Positions 9,188-17,596 of a stretch of 45,815 nucleotides of DNA are shown here, one piece after another (position 1 is the first letter of the stretch; each line of letters starts with the position of its first letter). Source of the DNA: CAYHVK01 sp964360255 (GTDB lineage: Bacteria; Bdellovibrionota; Bdellovibrionia; Bdellovibrionales; UBA1609); assembly GCA_964360255.1 (NCBI GenBank), contig CAYHVK010000022.1, forward strand, positions 1 through 45,815, read 5' to 3'. The notes below the pieces were generated by a model, which searched no databases, was not told the origin of the DNA, and saw only the letters and a program-made list of their open reading frames with translations. The translations under genes and the position numbers were made by a program.

Positions 9188-9884
9188 TATCAGAACTGAA
9201 AATGTAGCCACGCCCGTACATGTTCAATAAATTTCTTTCAAAATAAGGCACTGCTTTTTTAAGTTTTGATATCTGAGCATCGATTGAGCGGTTCGAGATG
9301 TTTTGCCCTTTCCAGACGAGTTTGACTAAATCTTCGCGGCTTAGCAAGCGATCTGAGTGGGATAAAAAAGTTAAAATTAAACTGTGGTGAATGGGCGTCA
9401 GCTGTAAAATCTTGCCGTTATATTTGATCACCTTTTTGTCACTAGAAACAACAAGCTTTTCAACATGGTGAATGTTTCTGACTTGTGGCAATTGCTGATA
9501 TGAAAAAGCAATGCGGATTTTATCAACTTTACGGCAAAGGTTGATGAGGCGAGGCTCAAAAAGATGATAAGGTGTTTGTTGTAAGAGATAGTGATCGGCG
9601 CCATTGATAAAGCAATCTTGATCGAGTTTTACACTGTATTCATGACCCATGAAAACCAAGCCCATTTCGTCACGTTTAAAATTCAATTGTCTTATTGTTG
9701 CTAGTGAAGATTCAATAAATGGGTTTTTTCCGGCCACAATGAGAACGTGTGGATTCATATTTTCTATTGTTGTTTGCAAGTCTTCAGCGTTCCTCACAGC
9801 TTTGCACACAAAGTTTTGAGAATTAGACTTGTTGAGGAGTCCATCAAGAACAGAATCTGCGGAAAACAGAAGTATTTTGAACAT
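9171..9884 (-). CDS. atypical OmpR/PhoB-type response regulator without phospho-acceptor Asp
   Basis: The C-terminal 90 residues form a winged-helix DNA-binding domain of the OmpR/PhoB type: ILQLTPIHHSLILTFL, then RLLSREDLVKLVW, then NRSIDAQISKLKKAV and YGRGYIF. The N-terminal 120 residues have the length and strand pattern of a receiver domain. However, the beta-3 strand reads PHVLIVAG, so Ala51 stands where the phosphorylated Asp belongs, and the acidic pocket at the N-terminus is reduced to SADS. It therefore probably does not use normal phosphotransfer. No sensor kinase gene is adjacent. The target genes are unknown. Confidence 0.82.
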   Translation of the reverse strand: MFKILLFSADSVLDGLLNKSNSQNFVCKAVRNAEDLQTTIENMNPHVLIVAGKNPFIESSLATIRQLNFKRDEMGLVFMGHEYSVKLDQDCFINGADHYLLQQTPYHLFEPRLINLCRKVDKIRIAFSYQQLPQVRNIHHVEKLVVSSDKKVIKYNGKILQLTPIHHSLILTFLSHSDRLLSREDLVKLVWKGQNISNRSIDAQISKLKKAVPYFERNLLNMYGRGYIFSSDKKIAA

Positions 9885-9999
9885 GGTAAAGTATCGGATT
9901 TCTCTCTGATTTTTTTAATATTTTGAGAGCAGAAAGAGGGTCTAGGTTTGTTTTGCATTCAGCTTTAATTCAGCAATGAAGTTCAGGGCTATGGTCGAG

Positions 10000-10617
10000 C
10001 TATTTTCTGGTAAATATTAGCTCGAAACAGTCTTCGCCGCGACCTAAATACTTTTTCTCGAAATGTGTACGAGGTGTTTCGGCTGCGTCGATTCGGCGTT
10101 TTTTGAGAATTTTTAACGGCGTTTTTTGCGGAATGAGCTCGTGGGCCTCATCGATGTAGTCAGATTTGTTTGAGGCGAGGACAAGGGTCCCATTTATTTT
10201 AAGAGCTTTTGCAAGTGCGTGAGTCAGGGGCATGTGCGCTAGTCTCAAATTGGCTTGAGAGTTTTTGGGATAAGGATTTGGGTAAAGAATAAAAACTCCA
10301 TCTAATGCTGGAGATTTTATTTTATTGAGAAAAAGTTCATCAATAAAAAATGAAGCATCGCCATGAATAATTAGTAAATTTTCAGGTGAGCCATTATTTA
10401 TGAAACGCTGGTGAGCTTTGTTAAATTTTTCACTAGTTCGCTCAAATGCAAGAAGTCGAAATTGTGGATTTGATTTTGCAAATTTAATGGGGTGCAGGCC
10501 AACGCCGCAGCCGATTTCGAGATACAAAGGGGTCGCAGATTTTTTGAGCCAATTGATTATTGTAGAAAATTCTCCTGCTAATTTGTCATTAACAGGAGGA
10601 GCTTTAAACGCGCGCAT
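10000..10617 (-). CDS. trmB: TrmB-like tRNA (guanine-N7) methyltransferase
   Basis: This is a class I SAM-dependent methyltransferase. The SAM-binding loop is LEIGCGVGLHP (33-43), the acidic end of strand 2 is AFER, and the TrmB signature region reads LYPNPYPKN (111-119), close to the usual FPDPWPKKRHxKRR. The enzyme makes m7G46 in tRNA. At 205 residues it is slightly short for TrmB and begins right at the SAM fold. Its ATG directly abuts the stop codon of the TIGR03545 gene, so it is co-translated as the last gene of that operon. An alternative is another TrmB-superfamily methyltransferase, since the KRRHHKRR part is degenerate (SQANLRLAH). Confidence 0.8.
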   Translation of the reverse strand: MRAFKAPPVNDKLAGEFSTIINWLKKSATPLYLEIGCGVGLHPIKFAKSNPQFRLLAFERTSEKFNKAHQRFINNGSPENLLIIHGDASFFIDELFLNKIKSPALDGVFILYPNPYPKNSQANLRLAHMPLTHALAKALKINGTLVLASNKSDYIDEAHELIPQKTPLKILKKRRIDAAETPRTHFEKKYLGRGEDCFELIFTRK

Positions 10618-12543
10618 TTAGAATTTAAACTTTTTAAGTAGATCTTTGCCTTTTTCTTTTAGGGCGTCTTTCGCTTTATCTTTAGGGCTTGCTGTACCAG
10701 TGCCAGAGTTCGATTTCTCGATCTGATCTTTTTCTTTTTCCATTTCAGCGCGCTTTTCGCCGAGAACTTTATCAACTTGACCACGCATTTTATTAAAGCT
10801 CTCGTCGAGCTCGCCGCGCTTGCCTTTGATTCGAGCATCAATTTGCTCACGAATCTTAGCTTTCATTTCATCAATTTTAGCTTTTACATAGCGCTCGAGT
10901 CCGCGACCCATTTCGCGACCTAGATTTGAATTAATATCTAAATCAAATTTAGTCCAGGTTCCGGCTGCCGATGCATTTACATCAATCATTGGGATGCCAT
11001 TTAAAATGGCAGTGATGGCTTCATCGAGGACTTTTGATTTCGCTTCAATATTGTAACCGAGCTGAGAGAATTCATTTTTAGCTTGGATAGCGAACTGTCC
11101 GCCTTCTAAGTGACCAGTGAATTTTAAAGCTCCAGAAGCTTTTGAAAGAGCGAGCTGAATATCAGAGTCATCAGCTAATTTAAAATCTAAAACTGGGTAA
11201 GACGCAATATCTATACTCACATCTTGTTTTGCACGTTCAGTTCTGTGATCGAGAGTCGCAAGGATATTGAGGCCATTGATCTGCTGCTTCGGAAAGCGAC
11301 CAGCTAATTTAAAGACGATTGGGTCTGGTACGATATGTGGATCTGTAGAAACGTCAGTGAGTGAGCCACTGAGATCTCCGCTGAAGCCAGCGTCAGTGGC
11401 TTTTGAGCTGATTGAAGCTTTTTTGAGCCAGAACAGAGGGTAGCCACCCATAACTGGGAAGCGGATGTTTTCGCCTTGTCCGCGCGCAGGTGGAACAATT
11501 TTGTCCTTCTCGCTATCAGGATTTTTTGGTGGCGGCATATATTGTTTCGCTACCGTCGCATATTTTTGGAATGAAGCAATTTTTTGGGCGAACATGCGGC
11601 CGAAAAGATCTTTTGAGAAGTCGGCGAAGTTGATTTTGCCGATTTTTAAGCGATCTTCGATATCTTGAATATCTTTTTTGATGAGATCATCAACTTGGCT
11701 GAGTTCGTCTTTTAGCTTGTCGGTGTCGTTTTTAAAGCCATCGCCAGCATCTTTAACGCTATTGATTTTTGTATCTGCCTCTTTAACGATCTTTTTGAGT
11801 TCTTTTAAGTCTTTTGCAAACTGCGATGGATCTTTAGTGTTGAACTTTAATTCTTTAGCGCGCTTGTTAAGAGCCTCGAACTCTTCTTTTCTCGGTAAAG
11901 TTTCGATTTTATTGCGCCAGAAAGTTTCTTTCTCTTTAAGAGTCACTTTAAGGCCATCAATAAACTGCTCGGCTTTTAATTGACCTTGAATGTTTTTAAG
12001 AACTTCTTTTTCGTCCGTTCCGCCTAAGACTTTTGCTATATCGCCAAGGACTTGGCCAGAGAACTGAGATTCGGCTTGTGCTAGAGCGTTGTTCTCGATT
12101 TGCTCAACAGCTGAAGGCTTTCCGCTTGGTGGCTCAGGTGGTTTGACCCATCCCGGGCTGCGGCGTGGGGCTAAGGCTTGAATATTTTCGACGGCAGCTT
12201 CTTCAACAACAAATTTTAAACGCAGTAGCGCATCCCAGCTAAAACCGAAACGAATATCGCCCACAGAGAAGAGGTTGCGTGATGGTACCTCTTTATCGGT
12301 GATCTCAAGTCCTTGCATTCTGAAAGACCCACCGAAGAAGCTGGTAGTGATTGAAGCGACATCAACTTCAGCTCCATGAACGTAACCCGCCGTCCACTCA
12401 ACGCCTCTTCTTAGATGATTATCAAAGAAGAAATGAAAATAAGCGTAGCTTATCACGAAGAAAATGAGTGTTGGTACTAAAGCTCCAGTGCGAATAGGGC
12501 CTGGGGCTTTTTTAACTTTAGTAACTTCCGTAGAGTTGGTCAT
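10618..12543 (-). CDS. TIGR03545 family membrane-anchored protein
   Basis: The 641-residue protein has one N-terminal transmembrane helix (about 19-40) and a large periplasmic part. Residues about 190-330 are Lys/Glu-rich with heptad-like spacing and look coiled-coil. The 350-560 region is strand-rich (GGYPLFWLKKASISS, ISSKATDAGFSGDLSG), as in AsmA-like lipid-transport repeats. The last 80 residues are again charged and helical. Together with the overlapping upstream gene it matches the paired families TIGR03545/TIGR03546 as I remember them; both are uncharacterised. The AsmA likeness is inference. The operon order is TIGR03546, this gene, trmB. Confidence 0.8.
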   Translation of the reverse strand: MTNSTEVTKVKKAPGPIRTGALVPTLIFFVISYAYFHFFFDNHLRRGVEWTAGYVHGAEVDVASITTSFFGGSFRMQGLEITDKEVPSRNLFSVGDIRFGFSWDALLRLKFVVEEAAVENIQALAPRRSPGWVKPPEPPSGKPSAVEQIENNALAQAESQFSGQVLGDIAKVLGGTDEKEVLKNIQGQLKAEQFIDGLKVTLKEKETFWRNKIETLPRKEEFEALNKRAKELKFNTKDPSQFAKDLKELKKIVKEADTKINSVKDAGDGFKNDTDKLKDELSQVDDLIKKDIQDIEDRLKIGKINFADFSKDLFGRMFAQKIASFQKYATVAKQYMPPPKNPDSEKDKIVPPARGQGENIRFPVMGGYPLFWLKKASISSKATDAGFSGDLSGSLTDVSTDPHIVPDPIVFKLAGRFPKQQINGLNILATLDHRTERAKQDVSIDIASYPVLDFKLADDSDIQLALSKASGALKFTGHLEGGQFAIQAKNEFSQLGYNIEAKSKVLDEAITAILNGIPMIDVNASAAGTWTKFDLDINSNLGREMGRGLERYVKAKIDEMKAKIREQIDARIKGKRGELDESFNKMRGQVDKVLGEKRAEMEKEKDQIEKSNSGTGTASPKDKAKDALKEKGKDLLKKFKF

Positions 12544-13048
12544 ATGAGTAATACCACTTGTAAAAAGATGTTGCTTGAAGGGCTTTCCAGAACTTTGATG
12601 CTTTGAAACGGGCGACGACGGTTGCGCGATACTTTTTCACAAGGCTACGCGCGAGCAGGAAAACAAAAGGTGTGAGGAGAATAGAAACTACACCTGAACC
12701 CATAACAATAGTGTTGTTAAATCGGGTCATTGGGACGATTGGCATATTGTAGAGGGTTGTGAAAAGGGGAGCCAACGTCGCGGATGTGAGAACAGCTTTG
12801 CCAACCTCATGAAAAACCGGATCTAGTAAGTAAGCGGCAAAAGAGAAGAAGAAGGCGGATAAGAAAGCTGCGCCGATTTGTATTCTAAATACAAAAAGTA
12901 AGATGAAAATCAGAAGTGATTGAAGAGAGAAAAACGGTGTCATCCCCAGAACGAAGCCGGCTGCTATGCCCGTCGAGATTTGGATGGTGCCAGTTTCAGA
13001 GTTGAGAAGCTTTAAAAAGCCAAAAATCTGTTTTAAAATAAGTCCCAT
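12518..13048 (-). CDS. TIGR03546 family membrane protein
   Basis: This 176-residue inner-membrane protein has three to four hydrophobic segments (about 25-60, 65-82, 115-135). The motif TGIAAGFVLGMTPFFSLQSLL recalls DUF2062-type proteins. It is almost always encoded beside a TIGR03545 protein, as here, where the genes overlap by 26 bp. A strong ribosome site (AAGGAGG) precedes the ATG. The function of the pair is unknown; an envelope role is inferred from the partner's AsmA-like features. Confidence 0.82.
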   Translation of the reverse strand: MGLILKQIFGFLKLLNSETGTIQISTGIAAGFVLGMTPFFSLQSLLIFILLFVFRIQIGAAFLSAFFFSFAAYLLDPVFHEVGKAVLTSATLAPLFTTLYNMPIVPMTRFNNTIVMGSGVVSILLTPFVFLLARSLVKKYRATVVARFKASKFWKALQATSFYKWYYSYDQLYGSY

Positions 13049-13106
13049 GGAGCCTCCTTGACGCTGATATTGTATGAGCGCGTCGCAGCAATATCTAGAG
13101 AGAAAA

Positions 13107-13112
13107 TATACT
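13107..13112 (+). promoter_or_regulatory. possible -10 element for the guanylyltransferase/isomerase operon
   Basis: TATACT lies 30 bases before the chosen ATG at 13142, in the 93-bp divergent gap. No good -35 box is present at 16-18 bp spacing. It supports a start at 13142 rather than upstream. Confidence 0.35.
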
Positions 13113-13141
13113 CGTTAATTTTCGACATTTTGTCTACTAGA

Positions 13142-15475
13142 ATGAGCAACATGATTCCAGTGATATTATCGGGTGGAAGCGGCACACGGCTTTGGCCAGT
13201 TTCTCGCGAAAGTTACCCGAAACAATTTTGTGAGTTCTTTGATCGCTCTTTTCTAAAGGAAACGATCTTGCGTTTGCAGCCATTTGGTTCGCCTCGCGTG
13301 TTGACGCTTCAATCGATGAAATTTCTTACTGAGAACACTTTTAAAGATCTAGATCTTCCTATTGAAAATATTATTTATGAGCCGATGGGTCGAAATACAG
13401 CGCCGGCAGTGGCGCTCCTTTGTCATGAGTTGCTTCGTCAGGGTCGGGGCAGTGAAGTGGTTGGGATCTTTCCGGCGGATCATTTGGTGCAGAACACAGC
13501 GGAGTTTAAAAAAGCTATCGAAGCGGCAAAGCTAGCAGCTCAGCAGAACAAGATTGTGACCCTTGGATTGACTCCGACTTATCCGGCCACGGGTTATGGC
13601 TATATTGAGTTAAAAGCAAAACCTTCAGCTGGCATCAAAGTCGAAGAAGTGGCGTCATTTCATGAAAAACCCAATTTAGAAAAAGCTGAAGCTTATTTGA
13701 AGGCCGGAAATTTTTATTGGAATGCGGGCATTTTTTTATTCCAGGTGAACCACATGGTTTCTCTTCTTGAGAAGCATATGTCAGCTGCATGGAAGCATAT
13801 TCAGCAAATCAAGCCGGACAATTCAAATCTCAGTTATATATACGCGAATATTGATCCGATCAGTTTGGATTATGCCATTTTAGAAAAAACCAAAGATATA
13901 CTTTGCGTGCCTTGTGATATCGGTTGGAGTGATGTGGGTTCTTGGGATGAAATGGCTCGTCTTTCAGAAGGTGAATTAAAATCTGCACAAAGTTCAAAAG
14001 CACAAGTTTTTTTACAGAATGCTGAGAATAATTATGTTTACTCAGAGTCTAAAAAGGTGGTCGCACTCAGTGATGTGAGTCAGTTGATCGTTGTTGATAC
14101 TCCGGATGCTCTTTTAGTGACTCATCGCGGACATTCACAGAATATTTCACGTTTAGTAAAGGGCTTACAGTCTGAAGGATTGATTGAAGCGCCAACGGCT
14201 TCATCTCAAGGACTTAAGAGTGAGTTTAAATCTGAAACTTTAGATTTTATTGCAGCCCCTGCAAAATTAGATTTAAGTGGCTTAGATTCGGCCCTTCAGA
14301 AATTAAAAGCTCGTTCTGATTTAGGTTTTCTGCAATCTCCTTTTCGTGATCAAGATTGGACGACGGCCTCTGAGTACGCTTTGCAGTTGCAGAAAAAGTT
14401 TTCGAGACTTGTTGTTATTGGTTTAGGTGGCAGTCAATTGGGTGGGCAAACTTTAATTGAAACGCTTGTGCGGGGACAGAAAAAGCCTTTTCAAGTTGAA
14501 TTCTGGGGTGAGATTGATCCAGTTTTCTTAAGTGAAAAATTGTCTGGTTTAGCGGCTGAAGATCAGATTGAGAAAACCCATTTTATCTTTATTTCAAAAT
14601 CAGGCCGCACGTTAGAATTAGCGACTCTGCTCAATGTAATAGCCGGTTTTTTGAAGACAAAAAATTTGGATTTGTCTCAGCAGTCGACTGTGGTCACAGA
14701 GAAACGTGCGAACCCACTTTATAATTGGGCCCAAGAAAATAAGGTGCCGACGCTTGAGCACCCACTTGATGTAGGCGGTCGCTTTTCAGTTTTCACTTTG
14801 GTGGGATTGATTCCGGCCGCTTTTGCTGGCGTAAATTTACCAGAACTTAAAGCTGGAGCCCGCTGGGGCCTTGAGCAGAATCAACTGGCAGTATTGATGT
14901 CTGCCCATTTTGCGAAAAATTTTGAACTCGGCAAATCAATTACAGTTTTCTGGGCTTATGCCCATACATTGACAACTTTTCAGAAGTGGATCGAGCAGCT
15001 TTGGGCTGAGTCATTAGGTCAAGCGGTGAATCGTCAAGGAGCACCAGCGCCGAAAGTCTCCACTCCGTTTATGGTGGCGGGAGTCACGGCTCAGCATTCG
15101 GTGCTTCAGCAGTTTATGGAAGGGGCAAAAGATAAATCTTTTGTATTCTTACGTTATAAAAAATCAAAAGAAGCAGTTGATTTTAAAATGGATCAATCCC
15201 TCATCAAAGAATTTGCTTATCTTAAAGGACAAAGCTGTTTTGATGTTTTTGATACGGAATCCAAAGCTGTACAGAAAGCCTTGGATTCAAGTGGAGCTAT
15301 TACAAGCGCCATCGAAATTGGCGAAGTAAATGCCTTTTCATTAGGTTCTTTGATGATGAGTTTTCAGATGATCATTGGGGCTTTGGGTGAATATTTAGAT
15401 ATCAATGCTTATGATCAACCGGGAGTTGAGCTAGGCAAGAAACTTGCGGTTGAAAAGCTCAAGCAAAATAATTAA
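13142..15475 (+). CDS. fused mannose-1-phosphate guanylyltransferase / glucose-6-phosphate isomerase
   Basis: Residues about 4-355 form a ManC-type nucleotidyltransferase that makes GDP-mannose from mannose-1-phosphate and GTP: ILSGGSGTRLWPVSR, FPADH, FHEKP, NAGIF and DIGWSDVGSWDE are all present. Residues about 375-777 are a phosphoglucose isomerase: VIGLGGSQLGG, ISKSGRTLE, HPLDVGGRFSVFT, LWAESLGQAVNRQG, the QHS histidine region and the YDQPGVELGK signature with its catalytic lysine. The usual ManC partner domain is a cupin-type mannose-6-phosphate isomerase; here it is replaced by a PGI domain. The ATG at 13142 starts right before the fold; an upstream in-frame TTG at 13058 would add 28 unconserved residues. 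It is followed 12 bp later by a ROK kinase gene. Confidence 0.9.
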   Translation: MSNMIPVILSGGSGTRLWPVSRESYPKQFCEFFDRSFLKETILRLQPFGSPRVLTLQSMKFLTENTFKDLDLPIENIIYEPMGRNTAPAVALLCHELLRQGRGSEVVGIFPADHLVQNTAEFKKAIEAAKLAAQQNKIVTLGLTPTYPATGYGYIELKAKPSAGIKVEEVASFHEKPNLEKAEAYLKAGNFYWNAGIFLFQVNHMVSLLEKHMSAAWKHIQQIKPDNSNLSYIYANIDPISLDYAILEKTKDILCVPCDIGWSDVGSWDEMARLSEGELKSAQSSKAQVFLQNAENNYVYSESKKVVALSDVSQLIVVDTPDALLVTHRGHSQNISRLVKGLQSEGLIEAPTASSQGLKSEFKSETLDFIAAPAKLDLSGLDSALQKLKARSDLGFLQSPFRDQDWTTASEYALQLQKKFSRLVVIGLGGSQLGGQTLIETLVRGQKKPFQVEFWGEIDPVFLSEKLSGLAAEDQIEKTHFIFISKSGRTLELATLLNVIAGFLKTKNLDLSQQSTVVTEKRANPLYNWAQENKVPTLEHPLDVGGRFSVFTLVGLIPAAFAGVNLPELKAGARWGLEQNQLAVLMSAHFAKNFELGKSITVFWAYAHTLTTFQKWIEQLWAESLGQAVNRQGAPAPKVSTPFMVAGVTAQHSVLQQFMEGAKDKSFVFLRYKKSKEAVDFKMDQSLIKEFAYLKGQSCFDVFDTESKAVQKALDSSGAITSAIEIGEVNAFSLGSLMMSFQMIIGALGEYLDINAYDQPGVELGKKLAVEKLKQNN

Positions 15476-15487
15476 AGGGTTTTTGAT

Positions 15488-16417
15488 TTGGAAAATGTAC
15501 TGGCATTTGATTTGGGTGGGACAAAAGTAGCGGCGGCCATTATTGACCGCGATGGCCAAGTTGTTTCGACCTTAAAAGAGAAAGTGCAGGCTGAAAAAGG
15601 CCCCGATGCACTTTTTGATCAAATGGCGCAAATGGCTCGTCAGCTCATAGAGAAAAACAAGTGTACGGTGTGCGGAATTGCTTCAGCTGGCCCGTTAGAC
15701 CCGGTTCACGGTGTGCTTTTAGATCCAACAAATTTTAGGACGGAAAAGAAGAGTTGGGGTGTACTACCCATACTTGAAGAGATGAAGAAGCGTTTGCCCC
15801 TCATTTATCTACTTGAGAATGATGCTGCCGCCGCCGCCGTTGCAGAGAGTTGGATTGGCGTCGCGCGCGACGTAAGAAATTCTCTGACCATAACACTTGG
15901 GACTGGTGTTGGAGTTGGTGTGATAGCTAATGGCGAGCTTGTACGAGCCGGTCGACATTTACACCCGGAAGCTGGTCACATGATAATTGAGCATATCAAA
16001 AGTGATGCTTTATGTGAGTGTGGCAATTATGGGTGCGCTGAAGCCTATTTGTCGGGAGTGAATTTTACAAAACACATGAAAACCATTCTTAATCTGCCAA
16101 ATTTGAATGGTGAAAAGCTCGTTGAGATGGCTCGTCAGAAGGATAAAAGGGTAACAGAAGCCTTTGATGAGTATGGTGACAAGCTGGCTGTATTTATCTC
16201 TAATCTCGTTATGCTTTTTGCACCGGAAGTTATTGTTCTCTCTGGAGGATTTTCAAGTGCGTCGGATCTCTTTTTAGACCCAACCCAAGCTCGTTTAAAT
16301 AAGCTTCTCGTTCGCCATCGCAAAGGGGTTGATATGCTCCCTGTTATTCGTGTCTCAAAATTTGCTAATACAGCTGGCCTTATCGGGGCCGCAAAGTTCG
16401 CCTTTCAGAAGCTATAA
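15488..16417 (+). CDS. ROK-family sugar kinase (glucokinase-like)
   Basis: The protein has the ATP-binding start AFDLGGTKVAAAIID, the sugar-binding region LENDAAAAAVAE with its catalytic Asp, TLGTGVGVGV, the EAGHM histidine and the ROK zinc motif CECGNYGCAE. It is 309 residues, the normal ROK length. It starts with TTG at 15488, supported by AAAGGG upstream and by the conserved start of the fold. It follows the guanylyltransferase/isomerase fusion by 12 bp, so the operon would phosphorylate a hexose, interconvert hexose-6-phosphates and make GDP-mannose. Glucose is the likely substrate, but mannose or fructose is possible. Confidence 0.88.
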   Translation: MENVLAFDLGGTKVAAAIIDRDGQVVSTLKEKVQAEKGPDALFDQMAQMARQLIEKNKCTVCGIASAGPLDPVHGVLLDPTNFRTEKKSWGVLPILEEMKKRLPLIYLLENDAAAAAVAESWIGVARDVRNSLTITLGTGVGVGVIANGELVRAGRHLHPEAGHMIIEHIKSDALCECGNYGCAEAYLSGVNFTKHMKTILNLPNLNGEKLVEMARQKDKRVTEAFDEYGDKLAVFISNLVMLFAPEVIVLSGGFSSASDLFLDPTQARLNKLLVRHRKGVDMLPVIRVSKFANTAGLIGAAKFAFQKL

Positions 16418-16475
16418 TGCATTGTGTAAAAGTTATATCAATTGTTTGTCGTTAGTTAAAAAAAACGTCACTCAG

Positions 16476-16505
16476 TTGCTTTCTTTGCAAGAGCCGCGCT
16501 AAAAG
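16476..16505 (+). promoter_or_regulatory. possible promoter of the first paralogous outer-membrane protein gene
   Basis: TTGCTT (16476-16481) and TAAAAG (16500-16505) are spaced by 18 bp. The same spacing and very similar boxes occur before the second paralog (17532-17561), which raises confidence in both. Confidence 0.4.
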
Positions 16506-16550
16506 GGCTGCGTTGTTAGGGTTAATTTCAATTTTTTAAAAGAGGCACAA

Positions 16551-17414
16551 ATGAAAAAAATGTTAGTTATTGCGAGTGTGATTTTGTCATCTACAATCGC
16601 GTTTGCACAGAGTTCATCGACTAGCGCAGCGACTTCTGCAAGTTCTGGTACAATTGCAGCTCCTGCTACAATTATCGAGCCGATCAAAAATCCTTCAAAG
16701 TGGTCAACATCACTTTATTATGGTGCTTACAGTGATTTGAACAAAGCTAACTATGGTGAGGTTGAAGACAACTACGCAGCTGATGCGTTTGTGCAAGTTC
16801 GCCGCGATATTGGAAACGGCCAGAAATTAGCTCTTCGTGTAAATGCAATGCGCAACCAAACTGATCGCACTCAAACTGATGAATGGGATCTTTTTGATCC
16901 ACAATTTCTTTATAGCTTTCCGGTTTTTGCCTCTACGCTTCGTTTAAGCTTACCTGTTTCTGATTGGTCACAAGATATTGGCCGTTACGAACTTCGTTAC
17001 AATGGTGGTCACGATATGTTCCAATCTGGTAAGTTTACAGTTTCTAGCCTAGTTGAAGCGCGCGCGTATGCCTACACAGAAGAAGAGGATGGGCAGAGAG
17101 CTTGGCGCGGTCGCTTAGGTGCTTCTGCAATCTACGAAATCAATAAATATGTATCTCCATATGTGGCAGCACTTTACCAGGCTGATGGTAACTATCACGG
17201 TACTGGTTTGACTCTTGATGGTAGAATGTCTGATAAAAAAGAGCGCGTGGACTCTACGCTTTTAGATTTAGGTGCTGAGATTAACATCATCCCTAAAGTT
17301 TTGAACTTGAATGCTTATGTTGAACAAGTTCGTGAGCGTAGCGTAAGTGCTAATCAAGACCTCTTCAATGAAGAGCAGAGCGCATACAATTTAGAATTCA
17401 CTCTTTCAATGTAA
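16551..17414 (+). CDS. exported protein, probable outer-membrane beta-barrel (paralog 1)
   Basis: This 287-residue protein has a clean signal peptide ending AFAQ near residue 20, then a Ser/Thr/Ala-rich spacer. The rest is built of alternating strands rich in Tyr, Arg and Gly with charged turns (KWSTSLYYGAYSDL, QKLALRVNAMRN, DPQFLYSFPVF, FTVSSLVEARAYAY), as in an outer-membrane barrel of about 10-12 strands. The C-terminus is LEFTLSM, so it ends in Met rather than Phe. The next gene is a close paralog. The role is unknown; structural porin-like or adhesin-like functions are possible. It has its own terminator at 17438. Confidence 0.8.
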   Translation: MKKMLVIASVILSSTIAFAQSSSTSAATSASSGTIAAPATIIEPIKNPSKWSTSLYYGAYSDLNKANYGEVEDNYAADAFVQVRRDIGNGQKLALRVNAMRNQTDRTQTDEWDLFDPQFLYSFPVFASTLRLSLPVSDWSQDIGRYELRYNGGHDMFQSGKFTVSSLVEARAYAYTEEEDGQRAWRGRLGASAIYEINKYVSPYVAALYQADGNYHGTGLTLDGRMSDKKERVDSTLLDLGAEINIIPKVLNLNAYVEQVRERSVSANQDLFNEEQSAYNLEFTLSM

Positions 17415-17437
17415 TTAGTTTTTTAGACGTGAAATTT

Positions 17438-17467
17438 AAAAAGGCGACCTCATCGGTCGCCTTTTTG
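17438..17467 (+). terminator. Rho-independent terminator (paralog 1)
   Basis: AAAGGCGACC pairs with GGTCGCCTTT around the loop tcatc, and a T run follows. The stem sequence is the same as that after paralog 2. Confidence 0.88.
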
Positions 17468-17531
17468 CGTTTTTGATCTTATAAACCCTTAAAATCAGAG
17501 CCAATTCGACACTAAAATATTGGTATCCATA

Positions 17532-17561
17532 TTGCTTTACCAGTCTAAAGCTAATTAAATA
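17532..17561 (+). promoter_or_regulatory. possible promoter of the second paralogous outer-membrane protein gene
   Basis: TTGCTT (17532-17537) and TAAATA (17556-17561) are spaced by 18 bp, matching the arrangement before paralog 1. Confidence 0.42.
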
Positions 17562-17596
17562 AACTTAAACGGGGACAAAATCTAAAAGGGGAAATC

